DNA of 64,000 nucleotides from Eumeta japonica (GCA_005406025.1 BGZK01000903.1:186001-250000), one strand, 5' to 3'. Shown: positions 21,887 to 33,700, counted from the first letter of the stretch. The notes: a model not told the origin generated them from the letters alone. Numbers and translations are program-made.

Positions 21887-24803
21887 GTCCATATCCCTAA
21901 CGGGGACGGTGGAGCCACAAGTAATACAAAGCTGCTGATATTGCATAATTTGTATGTTGATTTACTTACTAATGTTCATTTACCTATAAATGGTATGTTG
22001 TTTAGCTGATTGTAACTGATACTTTAGCTGATTGTATAGCTGATAATAACCTAAATACTTATTTTATTTCTTAAACAAAAAAAAATTTAGTGGAAAATTT
22101 AGCGATTTTGAGTGTGGGATAATTTTTTTGTTAGTGGTTTTCTGGTGGTTTTAAAAGTTGAATCTGGTGGATAGCTAGTACGTACAACTGTTGGCAACAC
22201 TGGTTCTAATATCGATGTTTCATCCGTATTTCCATATATTAAAACATTGACCATACCTTACAAGACTTAGAAAGTCTACAAAAATTTATTAGACCAAATA
22301 GAAGAATATTGATGATTTACCTTACATGCATGTTGTACAAACAGGCAGTGGATGGTGATGTTGCTCTTCGTTACATCAAACGTTGCAAGGCCGCGACTAC
22401 GACATCTGTTGAGTTTAAGTGAAACTACATTGAGAATATTTATTTATATGTAGATGGCGTTAAGCGCTAGTCTAATTTTATTTGCGACGTTTCGTAATTT
22501 GTCATTTTCAATTTTCATACTGTCGGACAATTTTTCATATTAACGTGATAAATTTTAAATTGCGTTATTGTTGGATCATAAATTACAATACATTGGTTAA
22601 TTAAGAAAAAAATGGCAATGTTTACCAAGAACAATTTGAAATTGTAGTGACATTTTTACTTGTTGCAAGACGAAATATGTTATGGTGCCCTGCGACATCT
22701 ACCGCTGAGTGTAAGTAATATTACAGAGAGAAACTCACATATGAACCACTAGAGCGCGCTGTCTCAGCAATCATTTTTGGGTTAACTATTTCCTTCTGCT
22801 ACTACTGAGATTTCTTCAGACTCACTCTAGGCCGCTTCTTGTTCCGTTCGTGGAATTATCCATTATTCTAATTTCTAATTAAACTTTTTTTAAGGATAAC
22901 TATTTGAATATTTTAGCAATAAAAAAATATAAAGCAAATCACCTATAGGTAAGGGCTAGGTCATCGTCTACAAAGTGAAAGTGTCTATGAAAATTGTGAC
23001 ATTACAGATAAGCGTTCTGAATTATGTATGTTTTTGATTTACATTAAAAAACTACCACACGCTTTAAAGTGTGTACCTGTTTGACCAGACACCCAGTGCC
23101 TACGCACTGTATTCGTTCTTCAATCACGTCCTAATATTTATATCATTAAACGTTGATTAACTTTTTATATCATTTAAAATATTTCCAACAAAAGCATTTG
23201 TTACTTTTCAAATATACAATTTACAGATTTTTATCTAATTTGGGATAGGCGTTATTGCAGTGCTTTACGCCAGTGAACCCTTTTGAGTGGATTTTGAAGA
23301 GTGCCTATCAATTAGTAGATTATTTGCTACACATATTTTTAATCATTTATTCAATTTGATATTAGTTTAATATAAATTACAATAATATCATAGATTAAAT
23401 TGTTATCAATTTTAATTGTTCTCCCAATTTAGTTCGGTATTACTAGTCGCAGTTGAAATATTTACAAAATAAAATTAAATTATAATATTTTAAATAATTG
23501 CAAAATCACATTACAAGCACGATCAATGTCTCAGAAAATTGTATGAATAGATTCCAAATGCACATAAAACATGAAAGTAAATAAATAAGAAATAAGTTCA
23601 CTATCGCACTTTACAATCAGTTGTCGTCTCCGCCCGCTCACTGACCACCGACTGCTTTCGTCCCTGACCCCGGCTCTGCTCGCGTTTCAGTGTCGACTCT
23701 GACGCCAACTTGATGTTCCCTTGATGTTGCTCCTATTTTTCTCGTATTTATACGATTATGTTTCGTTATATATAAAGGGCATCAAATTTCATATTCCAAG
23801 GGAGACTTTACGTTTACGCCAAATTTAATTACTCTCCGTTCAGCTTGGACGAACAGACACACACTCAATTTTATTTACAACACGCACTAATTAAGTTTCA
23901 ATTCGCACTTTTCTCATTGACGTCATTGCGCCAGTGCTCCATGAGCTAACAGCCGCAGCGGCACGTGTTTGTGTCGGCGAGGTGGTACCGCCTTAACACT
24001 ACATTAAGACTCAGTCGCAGACTGTAGCAATGTGCCAGTTATATGGCGCTGTACACGAACGATTGAGGGTTTAATGATAAATAGACATTGCTTAAGACTC
24101 ATTCATCTATAAATCTTTTTTATACATCTATGTTAAACTACACTTTTGTATTCTTCAATTTTATCTGGGGTTGTAAAAGTTTTCTCAAATATTGCTCTTA
24201 ATAAAAAAGCAAGCAATTAGCGTCGATCACAATCACTAATCATCAGTACCATAAGTACTAACAAGTACTTAGTATAGCCGGGGTCACGGCACTAAGTGAG
24301 TGCATTAACTAAGTGTAATAAGCACTGAGTGCACGAGAGCGCACGAGTAGGCGTTAAAGTCTAATGCGCACGTGTTGTTGTTTGATACGTCTGAGACTAC
24401 AATAGACACACGCACCAAATTGAGAAATTTGATTAAAATTAATGCGTTTCAATTTAAATCACATCGGGATAAGGCGTTTTAAAACTTTTATCGCGCCGAA
24501 AACGTGCGTTTTAGCGGAATAAAAAATATCTCGTGTGACACCTGCACACTAAATACCAACGAAATGCGACGTGACGCTTTGGCCGAATTAACTATAGATG
24601 GCGCTCCCGCCTTACTCCCCAAAAATTCTACATTTTGTGGGATTCGGAGCAGCCTACGACACTGTTCAACCGCTATACTAATTATTTACTAAACACAAAA
24701 TCACTCGATCCGTTACTTTGCGCTGGGAAAGAAAGACAAGCCGAACAACGCACATTAGTATTTATAACGTTACAATGACTACTATGATTTATTTAAATTA
24801 TGA

Positions 24804-25088
24804 TATTTCTTAGGTTTTACGGATCGTTCTTTTACATTTGCTTTCGAAAACGGTAAGGGTGATGCGATACGGAATTGGAGTACGCGCGCTGCCAGTGATT
24901 ACTATTTCAACAAGAGTTTTGCCGGTTTCAAAAGGATATTACTGTACGAGTGGTATAAAAATGCCCCCAAAGAGCTGTTTGACTTACTGCAGCAGCTCGG
25001 ACGCGACAAAACAAAATTTATTATTTACGATAAAAATGATTTTTATTCAAAATTACAGTATTTATTTAAAAATAAAATTCTTGTTTAA
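24804..25088 (+). other. Coding-like open stretch after a splice-acceptor consensus
   Basis: TATTTCTTAG at 24804-24813 precedes 90 codons without a stop (GFTDRSFTFAFENGKGDAIR ... LFDLLQQLGRDKTKFIIYDK ... ending LFKNKILV). It lacks a Met, so it would be an internal or last exon. The composition looks protein-like, but I recognise no family. In copy 1 (from 6693) it ends early with a stop and a deletion, and in copy 4 (from 58758) an indel shifts the frame. It is either a decayed exon carried by module A or a chance frame. Confidence 0.25.
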
Positions 25089-25374
25089 AATTGACATTCC
25101 TTTGTATTTTATAAATCAAAACTCACATTTAATAAAATGAATAGTCCATTGCCTACAAATTCATATTTATAAGTGTTTTTGACTAAACATTTTCAATATA
25201 CTACAGAAAATTTGGTTTTCTGTAATACTAAATTCCAATTTTCACTACATCAACTATGTTTGTTGCACTTTGAAATGGAAAATGCGAAAATTCTCAGTTT
25301 CATTAAATTGATTTTCGATGTATTTAATCTTTTTCGTAACTACTAGTAAGATAATTGTTTAACAAAAAACTTAC

Positions 25375-25457
25375 CGCTTTCCACCCATCCAATTAACAGG
25401 CTGAATATGAGCGTGCAGTGAGCGTACATACTTAGTTACGGGAGACTCGGGGTTTGA
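25375..25457 (-). other. Exon-like 83-nt open segment (copy 2)
   Basis: Same segment as 7219-7301, with a CTTCAG acceptor and GTAAGT donor on the minus strand. One silent-looking difference in 83 nt between copies; the surrounding 100 bp on the donor side is equally conserved. Confidence 0.25.
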
Positions 25458-26349
25458 CTGAAGGAAAATGTTATCACAACAGCCTTATGACAGTTTGAAG
25501 GTCAGCTTCGATGTCAAACAGTGACTACGGTGTATTATAGAAAAATAAATCGAAATATTTGAAATAAATATTTTGACCCCGACGACTCCCAACCTGCTTC
25601 GGGGGCTGAAGTTTCAAGACCCTCTTTCTGAAAATGAAGAGGGTTTCAAGGTTTCAAGCGAAAGGGATTACAAATTCGCCACAAGATCCTGAAAAGCAAA
25701 CCAGACGCTATTCTGATGGGTTTTAGTTCAATTAGGATTGACCTCTCGTCAGTAATTACTTCACAGAATTTTAGATATTTACCTGCTTCAAAAAGCTTAT
25801 TCGTACACTGCTTACGAACTCGATAAATAAGTTATGAAAAGAGTCGCTTGGTCACGAAAATTCCGAAACTTTTTAATTTTTTTTTTATTTCCTTGATAAT
25901 ATCCGAATTGTTGAAAACTTTAAGTTTCAAAACGATAAGGGAAAAATATCTTCACATATATTGGTCTATGTCGCGATTCATCCTCCAATTACATGTGTAA
26001 GTTTGTAATCATGACTTCTTTTATATGATATTAACTATAAATTATTGAGTTTCAGATTTTATTTGTGCTGTGAGATCTTCTTGTTAATTTTTGTGATTCT
26101 AGGCCAATGGGAAGTAGGTACCCTATAGGTTTTGATTTACTTACGAGTTTCAAAATTTAAGGCATAAATGGCCACATTTTTAATTTACATTGACTTAGAA
26201 ATTTGACTTGTTTGCAGCTCCAAGCGACCCCAGACTTACGTATTCGGTATTGATTTCAACTCACCGGCGCGTTACCCAATAAAAAGGGTCTTGACAGACA
26301 GATGGAGAATGGAGTTCATGTTCATAGAGCTCAGTTATTACTTGCTGGG

Positions 26350-27720
26350 TCTCCTTTTGCAACATAGCCCGGCCATTTGAAAGCAAACATGATGAGAGAT
26401 TAGGAAAATGATGGTGACTACCTTGAAGAGACCGATTCGATCATAAATCAAGTTTTTACTTCATCGATCAATCCGTTCATGTCATCTGTTCTTGTAAGCT
26501 CGAATTTAGCGTATTTAAAGCGATAAAAATGTCAGCTAAGTAAGCTGTCATGGGGAGCTATTCAAAATAATGAAAAGGATCAAAGTACACAAGTACTTTG
26601 AACTCCAAGAATGGAGTTGCCTGTCTTTTCCGCATTATTAAAAAAAAACTATTTCGTCTCCCAGCTCAAAAACAGGCATCACAACTCATCCACGAGACCA
26701 CCAGCGCACCTCCGCTTGCAATAGCAGCTGTTTATGAATGCTTATCACGTCCTCATACATCACATGAAAAATGCTAGAATTTGAAGGCCTCGCCTTAATA
26801 AAATTCAACACTGCTGTAGTTTCTTTGAGAACATATTTTACTTTAGCTGGCATATTTCAGAGGTTAAAGCTTCCCTATGGACGCAACACAGACACCAAAC
26901 GATTTAAGTGTTTACCTCGACCATAGCCCTTCCTTAGTTTCCGTCGCAGCTCGTGCCCGCCCGTGTTTACGCCTCGCAACTGTCCCACTTAAAATTACGA
27001 GTCGACGAAAGATGTCCAACACTTCAAGTATCGCTTCGCCTGCAGTATTCGTACGGAGATGTTGACAGAACGGAAGGTCTTCTCCGGTGGTCTGGTCAGG
27101 CTCGTGACGGACGAATGTAAGCGAATTCGCGTCATTACACATGTCAGTGCTCTCATCTGATCGTAAAGTATTATATCGGCTTGCGTAAAGTATTACGTTC
27201 TCAATCAACTGTTCGTCGATGTTTACTGACATGTCAGCAATATAATTTTTGATGTATTTGATGGATGAGGACATTATATTTAATTCATTTGCAGTTTTTT
27301 CTTCTAAAATAGCAGAAATAATGATTTTAGCGAGCAGCAATATTAATTCCTCAACAATAACATGAGGAACTAACATTTTTGAACCTATTTTGCGACCAAT
27401 ATATATTTGATAGGATGTTAATACAATATTGTTAAGTCGAGTGGCCGATTTTCAATGGCGTTTCTTGTTTGTTCTAATTCAGTAAATATTAACCAGAAAA
27501 ATTCGTAGATTTTCAATAATATTTCATGCGTTTCGCTTCTAAATGTCGCCGAGATTTGGCCGGCTCGTGGGTTCAGTCGATAAAACTCCATAACATACGA
27601 GGCATCGAGGTCTTTCCTCGTCGTTTGCAATGGTATCCGTGAAACCAGAAGTTAGGTAATCTTCTGTCAACTTAGACGTTTTGGTTTCGCCGCCTCACAA
27701 GAGTCAGTGCTTGACGAAGG
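26350..27720 (-). pseudogene. ZBED5-type hAT transposase, broken
   Basis: Read on the minus strand, pieces follow the order of ZBED5/SCAND3-type hAT proteins: LTEDYLTSGFTDTIANDEER then PRCLVCYGVLS (BED finger start, about 27560-27660), NNIVLTSYQIYIGRKIGSKM (about 27365-27425), then the open frame 27376-26912 with the region SDESTDMCNDANSLTFVRHE (first catalytic block) and LPFCQHLRTNTAGEAILEVL. After a break come KARPSNSSIFHVMYEDVISI and QAEVRWWSRG (RW motif, about 26690-26800), then VFELGDEIVFF and fragments to about 26350. The dimerisation domain is not found. Multiple stops and frameshifts show it is dead. It lies just after the end of module A copy 2. Termini were not found. Confidence 0.85.
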
Positions 27721-28065
27721 TGAAGGGCCGGCGTTTTCATTCGAATCGACCCAAGAAGATTGACTACATTCTAACCGGCCTTTTATGACAACCTAATAAA
27801 TGTCACTAACTAGTTGATTCGTAAATTTAATTTGCACGTGAAAGTTTTATAACCTTCGATGTACGTAAATAAAATTAAAATTGTGAAATAAACTCGACTC
27901 ATCGCGAGTTCGGTTCGGAGACGCAGGACTATAGTTTAGAATATGCTACTAATATTAAAAAACCATTGCGTCTATGGCAGGAATCGTATAATCGACAGAG
28001 AGATAGCTCGGTCTAAAACATAGTATTTAATATATTACGGTCGAATAAAAAGGTGAAGTATTTAC
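27721..28065. other. Spacer, nothing recognised
   Basis: AT-rich, without frames or repeats that I can match elsewhere in the window. Confidence 0.4.
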
Positions 28066-28495
28066 ATAAAAAAACTGGCCAAGAGCATGTCGAACCGTGC
28101 TCATTATAGAGTTGTGAAGCCATTATTACAAAGACATGCACTACAAATGAAAAAGTAGGTGGTTACACTTTCTATGTTTCCCGCACAGAACAGTTCAAAG
28201 CATTTTAGTCGCTTATAAACTAGTAAAACAAGTAGGTATGTCGACTATTACTATTATATTAAATTAATGTAAAAGTGGATCGGCAAATGCCATGAAGTTA
28301 TACTCTTTATACCCAAAAAGCGCAGTCTTTGGGCAATAACTCAAAAACAGTCTTTAGAGACATGTTCAATATAATTTTTATCAATATAAGTTACTTAGTT
28401 TTTAATTATACGCCTGTCACACATGGACAGACGGACAAACACGACAAAACTATAAGGGTTCCGTTTTCCCTTCCCACTTATAAGAATTGAGTTTA
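28066..28495. repeat. Lepidopteran dispersed repeat
   Basis: Begins AAAAAACTGGCCAAGAGCAT (about 28068) and ends GACAGACGGACAAACACGAC, AAAACTATAAGGGTTCCGTT. The pair of ends (a CTGGCCAAG start and a GACAGAC..GGGTTCCG tail) is the form I know from repeats abundant in many moths and butterflies. The interior is diverged. No coding capacity seen. Confidence 0.6.
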
Positions 28496-28930
28496 AAAGA
28501 CTCCCAGACGAGTCTACAAAAATTGATTTCCTGAATTTAGGTGTCCAAGTAATTATACAGCGCACATAATTTCGTTCTCTTGTGGACGCATTTCGTCATG
28601 TGAGAGTTTGTAATACGCCAGGTGCGACATCTGTTGAGCTAAAGTGACACTAAATAATATCTATATTTAGATGACTATGAGTGCTACATAGTTGTATTCT
28701 TTTCAGTTTTTCTAGATTATATAGTCACCGATTTGTTACATAGATTCAACACGGCTTACTAAATCGCGTAGGTACTAAAAACTAGGGGCTTCCTCTACCT
28801 TATCGTAAAGCGACATCTACTATTCAATAGCGGTATTAACTCAAGTACCATACAAAGACTCGAATGTTTTGAATTTATCATTGGTGATATAAATATGATA
28901 ACTAATTACGATCTGTGTTGGATCCTGAAT
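28496..28930. repeat. Diverged third relative of the A/B module start
   Basis: GACGAGTCTACAAAAATTGA (28509), GTGCGACATCTGTTGAGCT (28622) and TTTAGATGACTATGAGTGCTAC (28669) keep the spacing of the first landmarks in A and B but with much more change. It suggests the basic unit existed in several lineages before the visible duplications. Confidence 0.5.
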
Positions 28931-29990
28931 TTTTAAGGGTCAGTAGGTATTATGAATGTAAATCATCATCATAAAAGATAGTACCCACTTTCTATCAATA
29001 TTGGTCTAAGCGAATAAAAACTATTCATTGTAGTAACTATCTATTATAACTATCTATAAGTTACATGCTTTTCAGATAAATACGATTTATAAAAATCAAT
29101 TTTCATTCTTTTATCGCGGCCAGTTTCCGTCTAGTAAAGATGAAGAATTAACAAACAAACACAAAATATAGACGAATAAACAAATTAAGTTTTATTTTTA
29201 TTATAATATTAATGTCATTATCTAGGAAGAAATTAAAATAAAAGAATAAATTCTCGAAAAAAAGTAAATATCGCCTTCAAAAACGTTTTTAAATAATTAT
29301 TTAAACAGACTTCTAAAATATCAAACTAGTCGTTTTTGGAATCGATTCCAGCTAAAGTTGTGTTACCTTAAAAAATAGATTATCTCCGTTTTGACTCAAT
29401 AATAAACGTGTCATATTCATGTTTGTAGATTTATGTTCTTTAACTTGCTGAAACCGACTTTGATAATTTTTAAAATTATTTCAATAGGTTTTTAAGGTGT
29501 TTTTTATTATGGTCAAAAATTTATTTTGTTTCTCATTTTCTAATTATCGAGCAATTATAACCTTTTAATTCATTTAGATACTTTACACGTGGATCAAGCC
29601 ATGATTTATAAAATCGGCCAGGCATATCTTTTACTTTTTGTACAGAGCGAGTGAAAATGAAGTTCCGAACCCGAATTTACTGTCCACCGACATCTTTACA
29701 TTCTTAGTCGGAGAGGAGAGCAACTCCCTAATTATTCTCATGTAATCTATATAAATTGTATTTATTTATTCTTAATAATATAGAAGTTCAACAATTCACG
29801 CAGATCACATTTTCGTTCACTTCCACATCACATTAATTCACCCGTTTGTACTGTTATCGCTATAAAGCCCTGATGTGTTCCTATTGATACTGTTACGTTG
29901 GAATTATATAGATGAATGAAAAAAAATCAGGCGAATGACTAAGTAATGAATTTAATGAATTTAAATTCTGTGTATTAAATCTCAATGCGT
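28931..29990. other. AT-rich stretch, nothing recognised
   Basis: About 1 kb with long A/T runs. No open frame of 60 codons and no repeat shared with other parts that I can see. Confidence 0.4.
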
Positions 29991-30544
29991 CTTAATGCAT
30001 TGCACGATCTCCATGAAAGATCTTCAATAGCCATAAGTGTCGGTTCAATGAACATAACATAAGCTTTTCAAGGCATGGTAATCTATTTAATTTACGAAGC
30101 CTAATCTTGGCGTAAGGAACGTGGGTCTCGCAATCGTCGAGGGCGCCACCGACCTCATAGTAGTACCTATTTCGTAAACGTAATCCGTAACATTTTACAG
30201 ATCGCCCCTGAATTGTCCGCCAAATCTTCCGGATTACGTTTACGATATACGTTTTCCACTTTTGATGCGACTCGCCGTAGGTGTTCTGCTTGTGCAGTTT
30301 CTCTTGAGATGCGCGTACGCACTCCGGTTCTGCGCCTTCAGCAGGCTGAGCCCTCGCCCGGCTTTTGCGCCAGGAGGCGCTAGTCATTTCGTGTTCATGG
30401 TATTTTACACTCACAGCCGGAGCGCCGGTGACTACGTCGCGAGGGACTCGCCTGGGCCGCGCCGCTGGCGACCTCTCGAGAACGGTTCGGCTAAAGTGTC
30501 GGCTGTCAGCTGTCTCAGTCCGCTTTCGGCGTCCGCTCAAATTT
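29991..30544 (-). other. Open frame over a CpG-rich block; not a supported gene
   Basis: A 182-codon minus-strand frame (30540-29992) runs through a CpG-rich block at 30290-30545. The first 35 residues (MSGRRKRTETADSRHFSRTV...) recur at 59219-59115 because the DNA itself is duplicated there together with the adjoining LINE piece. The remainder has no second copy and no domain I recognise. GC-rich sequence lengthens chance frames, so I leave it as undetermined. Confidence 0.3.
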
Positions 30545-30990
30545 GCCTTTTTTATGTTCAGTTACGTTACTCAGTTATGTAAGTTCAGTAGGTCTTTTTA
30601 ACTTTGATTAGACTTAGGGTTCGTAGTTCTTAATCGGAGACGTAATTTCAGCGCAGCCATTCAGTGGTGTCGCTTTCCCTTCATAATCGTAGACAAAACT
30701 TCTTTATGCGCGTTATTCCTATCGACCTGCTTCATTTTCTTTAATACTGCGTCTGTAGAAACGACAATGTTCGCCAGTGCGTCGCCACTAATGGTGTTGC
30801 TGTCTAGATAGCTATCAAGCCCATTAACAGTGTCTTTGAATAGACCGATCCAAAGTGGTCTGAAAATAGCTCACGGACGTGACGATCATCGTGCGATGTT
30901 CGGTCACCATAAGTCCTTCCTACCATTTAAAATCGCCAGAACCCTCCTAAACCTAACCTGACATCAACAGAACCTTATATAGGTGGACCA
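30545..30990 (-). pseudogene. LINE ORF2 fragment, region before the reverse transcriptase
   Basis: Near-copy of 59225-59680. Minus-strand reading gives SELFSDHFGSVYSKT and, after a frameshift, LDSYLDSNTISGDALANIVV, then STDAVLKKMKQVDRNNAHKE and a stop, which matches the linker of Jockey/CR1-type ORF2 just before the RT domain. Neither endonuclease nor RT is present in this copy. It sits at the same place relative to module A as the longer LINE copy near the right end, so it was inserted before that duplication. Confidence 0.7.
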
Positions 30991-32589
30991 GAACCTGCAG
31001 CGTGATATTTTATTGTAAAGTCCACTTAGTTGCGTTATTTTGTTATACACAGTGTGTTGACGCCGCTTGCAGAATTCGACGGAACAAATGATGTTGAACT
31101 TAAACCTATGGGTTACAAAAGGTTCCGCTGGAGTGGACAATATACAACCTCCTGTTTTTATTGTTTACAATCATGTCGATCATGTCTCCGCTTGTATTTT
31201 TTAATGTTGCATATCGTTTTATTACTTTTTGGGCTAATTAATTAATTAATCGATAACTAGTGGTCGCCCGGTAGTCGAAATTCGATCTGAATTTATTAAA
31301 TTTTTAAGTTTGATTGTTATAAAGTAGAATAGGTTGCAGGTGCCATTTGCGGAAGTTCGGGCTGGACTGACCGAAAATTATGTTAATGATGTCATTCGAT
31401 TAGTAATTGTATCTAGATTGATTGTATAAATAATACTCTAATACTCGACAAAGAGAATGGAATTTTTTTTTTTTATATACAATTTAGTGGAAATAAAGGT
31501 AGTTTGGTTTTTTTTTAAATATTTCAAAATTTATTAAGATATACAAAATCTGTAAAAACACCTTCAAAGAGCAGAAAATTTCCTAATAGAATTGAACGTC
31601 CTGGAACTATACAGGGAATATTTACATAAGAGACTCGACAAAGAATAGTCGGTTTTTTACGCTACATTAGCGGATATAACCAATGCAAGAACTCGAAAAG
31701 CATGCAGGACTACAATGTTAACTGACAACTGAGTAAAGATGTTTGAAAACTTTTCAGTTGACGAATGAAATAACAAACAGAAGTACACATAAACTTAAAT
31801 CTTGTTTTAAAAGAAATGGAAACAATAAATGCTGTGAAAAAAAAATACTACAAAAAAGAAATGAATATGAAGTATCATTAAAGTTAAACTCGTGACTACA
31901 TGGATACGAAGATGAGAGAATATATTGCTAGAATTAAAAATATATAAATTATTTAATTAAATATTTAAAAAAAACTGTTCATGGTTTTAGATGTTTTGAA
32001 CTTTTTTCTGTCAAAATTACAAAAACAATGCTGGTGCGATTCGAGTTGAAATTTTGATCCAGCTTCTAACCCGGACTTATAGTTAGTAAAATGCCGATAG
32101 AGGAACTATTGGATTTGATATTGATATCGCAATCAGTGTGTATTGATGTAGTTCACTTTTATCAGAATGAGCTGCAGATTTGGACCAAAAATTGAGAGTG
32201 CCACGTCAAACTACCGTCCGTAAACTGACTTTACAGACAACGATTTTTTTGAGCTTATTCTGAGCTTTCAATCAATCAAATATTTAGGTTATATTAAAAA
32301 AATCAAATGACTATAGTTGTTTCTATGGCAACTTATAGAAATATAGAGGTTATGTCAAATAATTTTTGTCTATTATGAGCCAGAAAACAGTGTCGCGCGA
32401 AAGCGGCGCGAGTGTCGAGGGAAAAATGGTTACAGAAATAAATTGAAAAAAAGTGGCAAAGGGTTGACGAAATTAAAAAAATAGATGCCTAAAACCATCT
32501 ATAATTAATTACGCGTCGAATGGTCGTGGTCTAATGCCGATCGGTTCAGTAGTTTTTGAGTTTACCTCGGACAAAGAAAACAAACTTTG

Positions 32590-32590
<1 letters not shown>
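30991..32590. other. Spacer with a dispersed-repeat tail, no gene
   Basis: No recognisable coding. The last part (about 32500-32590, GCCGATCGGTTCAGTAGTTT then CTCGGACAAAG) resembles the tail of a common lepidopteran repeat that often ends next to a TA or TATA microsatellite, as here. Confidence 0.4.

Positions 32591-32591
<1 letters not shown>

Positions 32592-32644
<53 letters not shown>
32592..32644. repeat. (TA)n microsatellite, about 26 units
   Basis: Uninterrupted alternating T and A over 53 bp, followed by an interrupted tail GTATATAGATATATTA. Frames reading poly-Ile-Tyr through it are artefacts. Confidence 0.97.
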
Positions 32645-32651
<7 letters not shown>

Positions 32652-32659
32652 GATATATT

Positions 32660-33190
32660 AAAAATAATATGTTTTTTCATGAAAAGGCAGCTTTTTGGGG
32701 GCGTCGCAAAAAATTTAATTTTTAACGGCCACCCTAATAGAAACACAACTCTTATATAAACGTAAGTTCTGTAAACGAGGTCGTCGACCGCAGTGTCCTA
32801 GCGCCGCTGACTGCGCAGGCGCATGACGCGGCTGCGGCAGCTGGTGCCGCTCATTGTGATCGAGAATGTTATCTCTAGCTATAACAGTCCTCCTAGATGG
32901 TTGAAAATTGATTTTTACAAAAAAGGCCCAACAAAAAATTTCATTGGACTCAAGTTCACAGAAAATAAGTGGGAATCGCAAAGACTTTGTCAAAATGTCC
33001 AGGGTATATTTCGGATACTTGATTTTTCAAAAGTTTTATTAATGGTGTGTGTTAATTTTCATACAGAACCTAATTAAGTGCATTATTTGTTTATTAACTT
33101 TGCATAATCGTTAATAAACATATATCGTTAGTAGGTAATCGCTGAATTTTTAAATATGTTATAAACATCCAAATCTGTAAAATCAAATGA
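32660..33190. other. Spacer with a short CpG-rich patch
   Basis: 32790-32860 is GC-rich (CGCAGGCGCATGACGCGGCT). A frame at 32823-33077 has no recognisable feature. Confidence 0.35.
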
Positions 33191-33216
33191 CATCTAGTTG
33201 CAGTCAATTGTACCGT

Positions 33217-33700
33217 CTATAGTAGAGTCTGGTGTAGAAAGGGATGTAACAGTGTGAGGGGAAATATTTGTAGGAGACGTACATCTGGATTCTGTACTTC
33301 TCTGCGCGCTGTGACAGAAGTAGGGGGCACAGCGTAGTATCCAGAATGTTGTGCACTCGTTGGGGGTGTATTGTTATATCCCATATCTTCGTGATTTCTA
33401 GTTTCCGAATACTTTGCCATTTTACTTCTTATAAAATTACGGAATATTTCCTCATTATTAAAAGTCGGATTACTTGATCGCGTTTCCGTTGCTGCTTTTA
33501 AAATTCTAAATGCTTCTTCGAGTAAAACTGTGTCTTGATCAGCTGACCTTTTCCTGTTTGCTGCACAGATAAGGCCTCTTCATTTCAAGGTCGCGGTCTA
33601 CTATCTTCCGCAGGACTTGCAGCGCAATTTCTCTCTTTGGATTCGATTCCTCGAGCAGATTTTTACAAACGTCAAACACCCGACCATTACCGCAGCATCT
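33217..33700 (-). pseudogene. Unidentified coding remnant with Ser/Thr/Pro-rich tail
   Basis: Minus-strand reading gives KNLLEESNPKREIALQVLRK and IVDRDLEMKRPYLCSKQEK (about 33690-33560), then in another frame TVLLEEAFRILKAATETRSS and NEEIFRNFIRSKMAKYSETR, then a tail rich in Ser, Thr and Pro to about 33200. Composition and the clean change of frame look like a decayed gene. The layout (acidic/basic helical block plus variable tail) recalls the accessory Myb/MADF-like protein of PIF/Harbinger elements, but I cannot confirm that. It is not seen elsewhere in the window. Confidence 0.4.

Larger units (their letters stand above)
18648..22202 (+). mobile_element. Complete hAT transposon (hAT-A), 3555 bp
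   Basis: Perfect 13-bp terminal inverted repeats CAGTGTTGCCAAC / GTTGGCAACACTG and a perfect 8-bp target duplication GTTCTAAT (18640-18647 and 22203-22210). Both subterminal regions have repeated TTAGTGG / CTGGTGG words (18660-18800 and 22085-22175), likely transposase binding sites. It encodes a BED-finger transposase (18993-21190) and carries a younger MITE at 21222-21886. Exact ends, exact duplication and an almost intact gene point to recent activity. Confidence 0.95.
18116..22228. mobile_element. hAT MITE-1, split by a full-length hAT
   Basis: Left terminus TAGGGATGCAAACGATACAT at 18116; right terminus CATCCGTA (22221-22228), one base off CATCCCTA. Flanks TTTCCACA (18108-18115) and TTTCCATA (22229-22236) are an 8-bp duplication with one mismatch, and module A copy 3 shows the empty site TTTCCACA near 50046. 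The MITE body is 18116-18647 plus 22211-22228; the rest is the inserted hAT at 18648-22202 and its target duplication. A second copy is at 36808-37400. Inside, 18272-18412 is an inverted match to the left end of the inserted hAT family. Confidence 0.88.
22229..26330. repeat. Macro-repeat module A, copy 2
   Basis: The longest module A copy. Landmarks: CAGTGGATGGTGATGTTGCT (22345, identical to 5289), GCGACTACGACATCTGTTGA, TAGATGGCGTTAAGCGCTAG, CTAGGCCGCTTC, TGCCTACGCACTGTATTCG (23098), CGACTGCTTTCGTCCCTGAC (23645), AGCTAACAGCCGCAGCGGC, CACGAGAGCGCACGAGTAGG (24331), CTTACCGCTTTCCACCC (25371) and GGCATAAATGGCCACATTTT (26161). At 23327-23329 it has the single CTA that is the empty site for the insertion at 56869. 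No conserved protein frame across copies. Confidence 0.85.

Noticed and set aside
29992..30540. 182-codon protein-coding gene
   Set aside because: Only the part over the CpG-rich duplicated block is shared with 59219; the other copy diverges at once and no domain is recognised.
32534..32759. Frames reading poly-Ile-Tyr
   Set aside because: They run through the (TA)n microsatellite and are composition artefacts.
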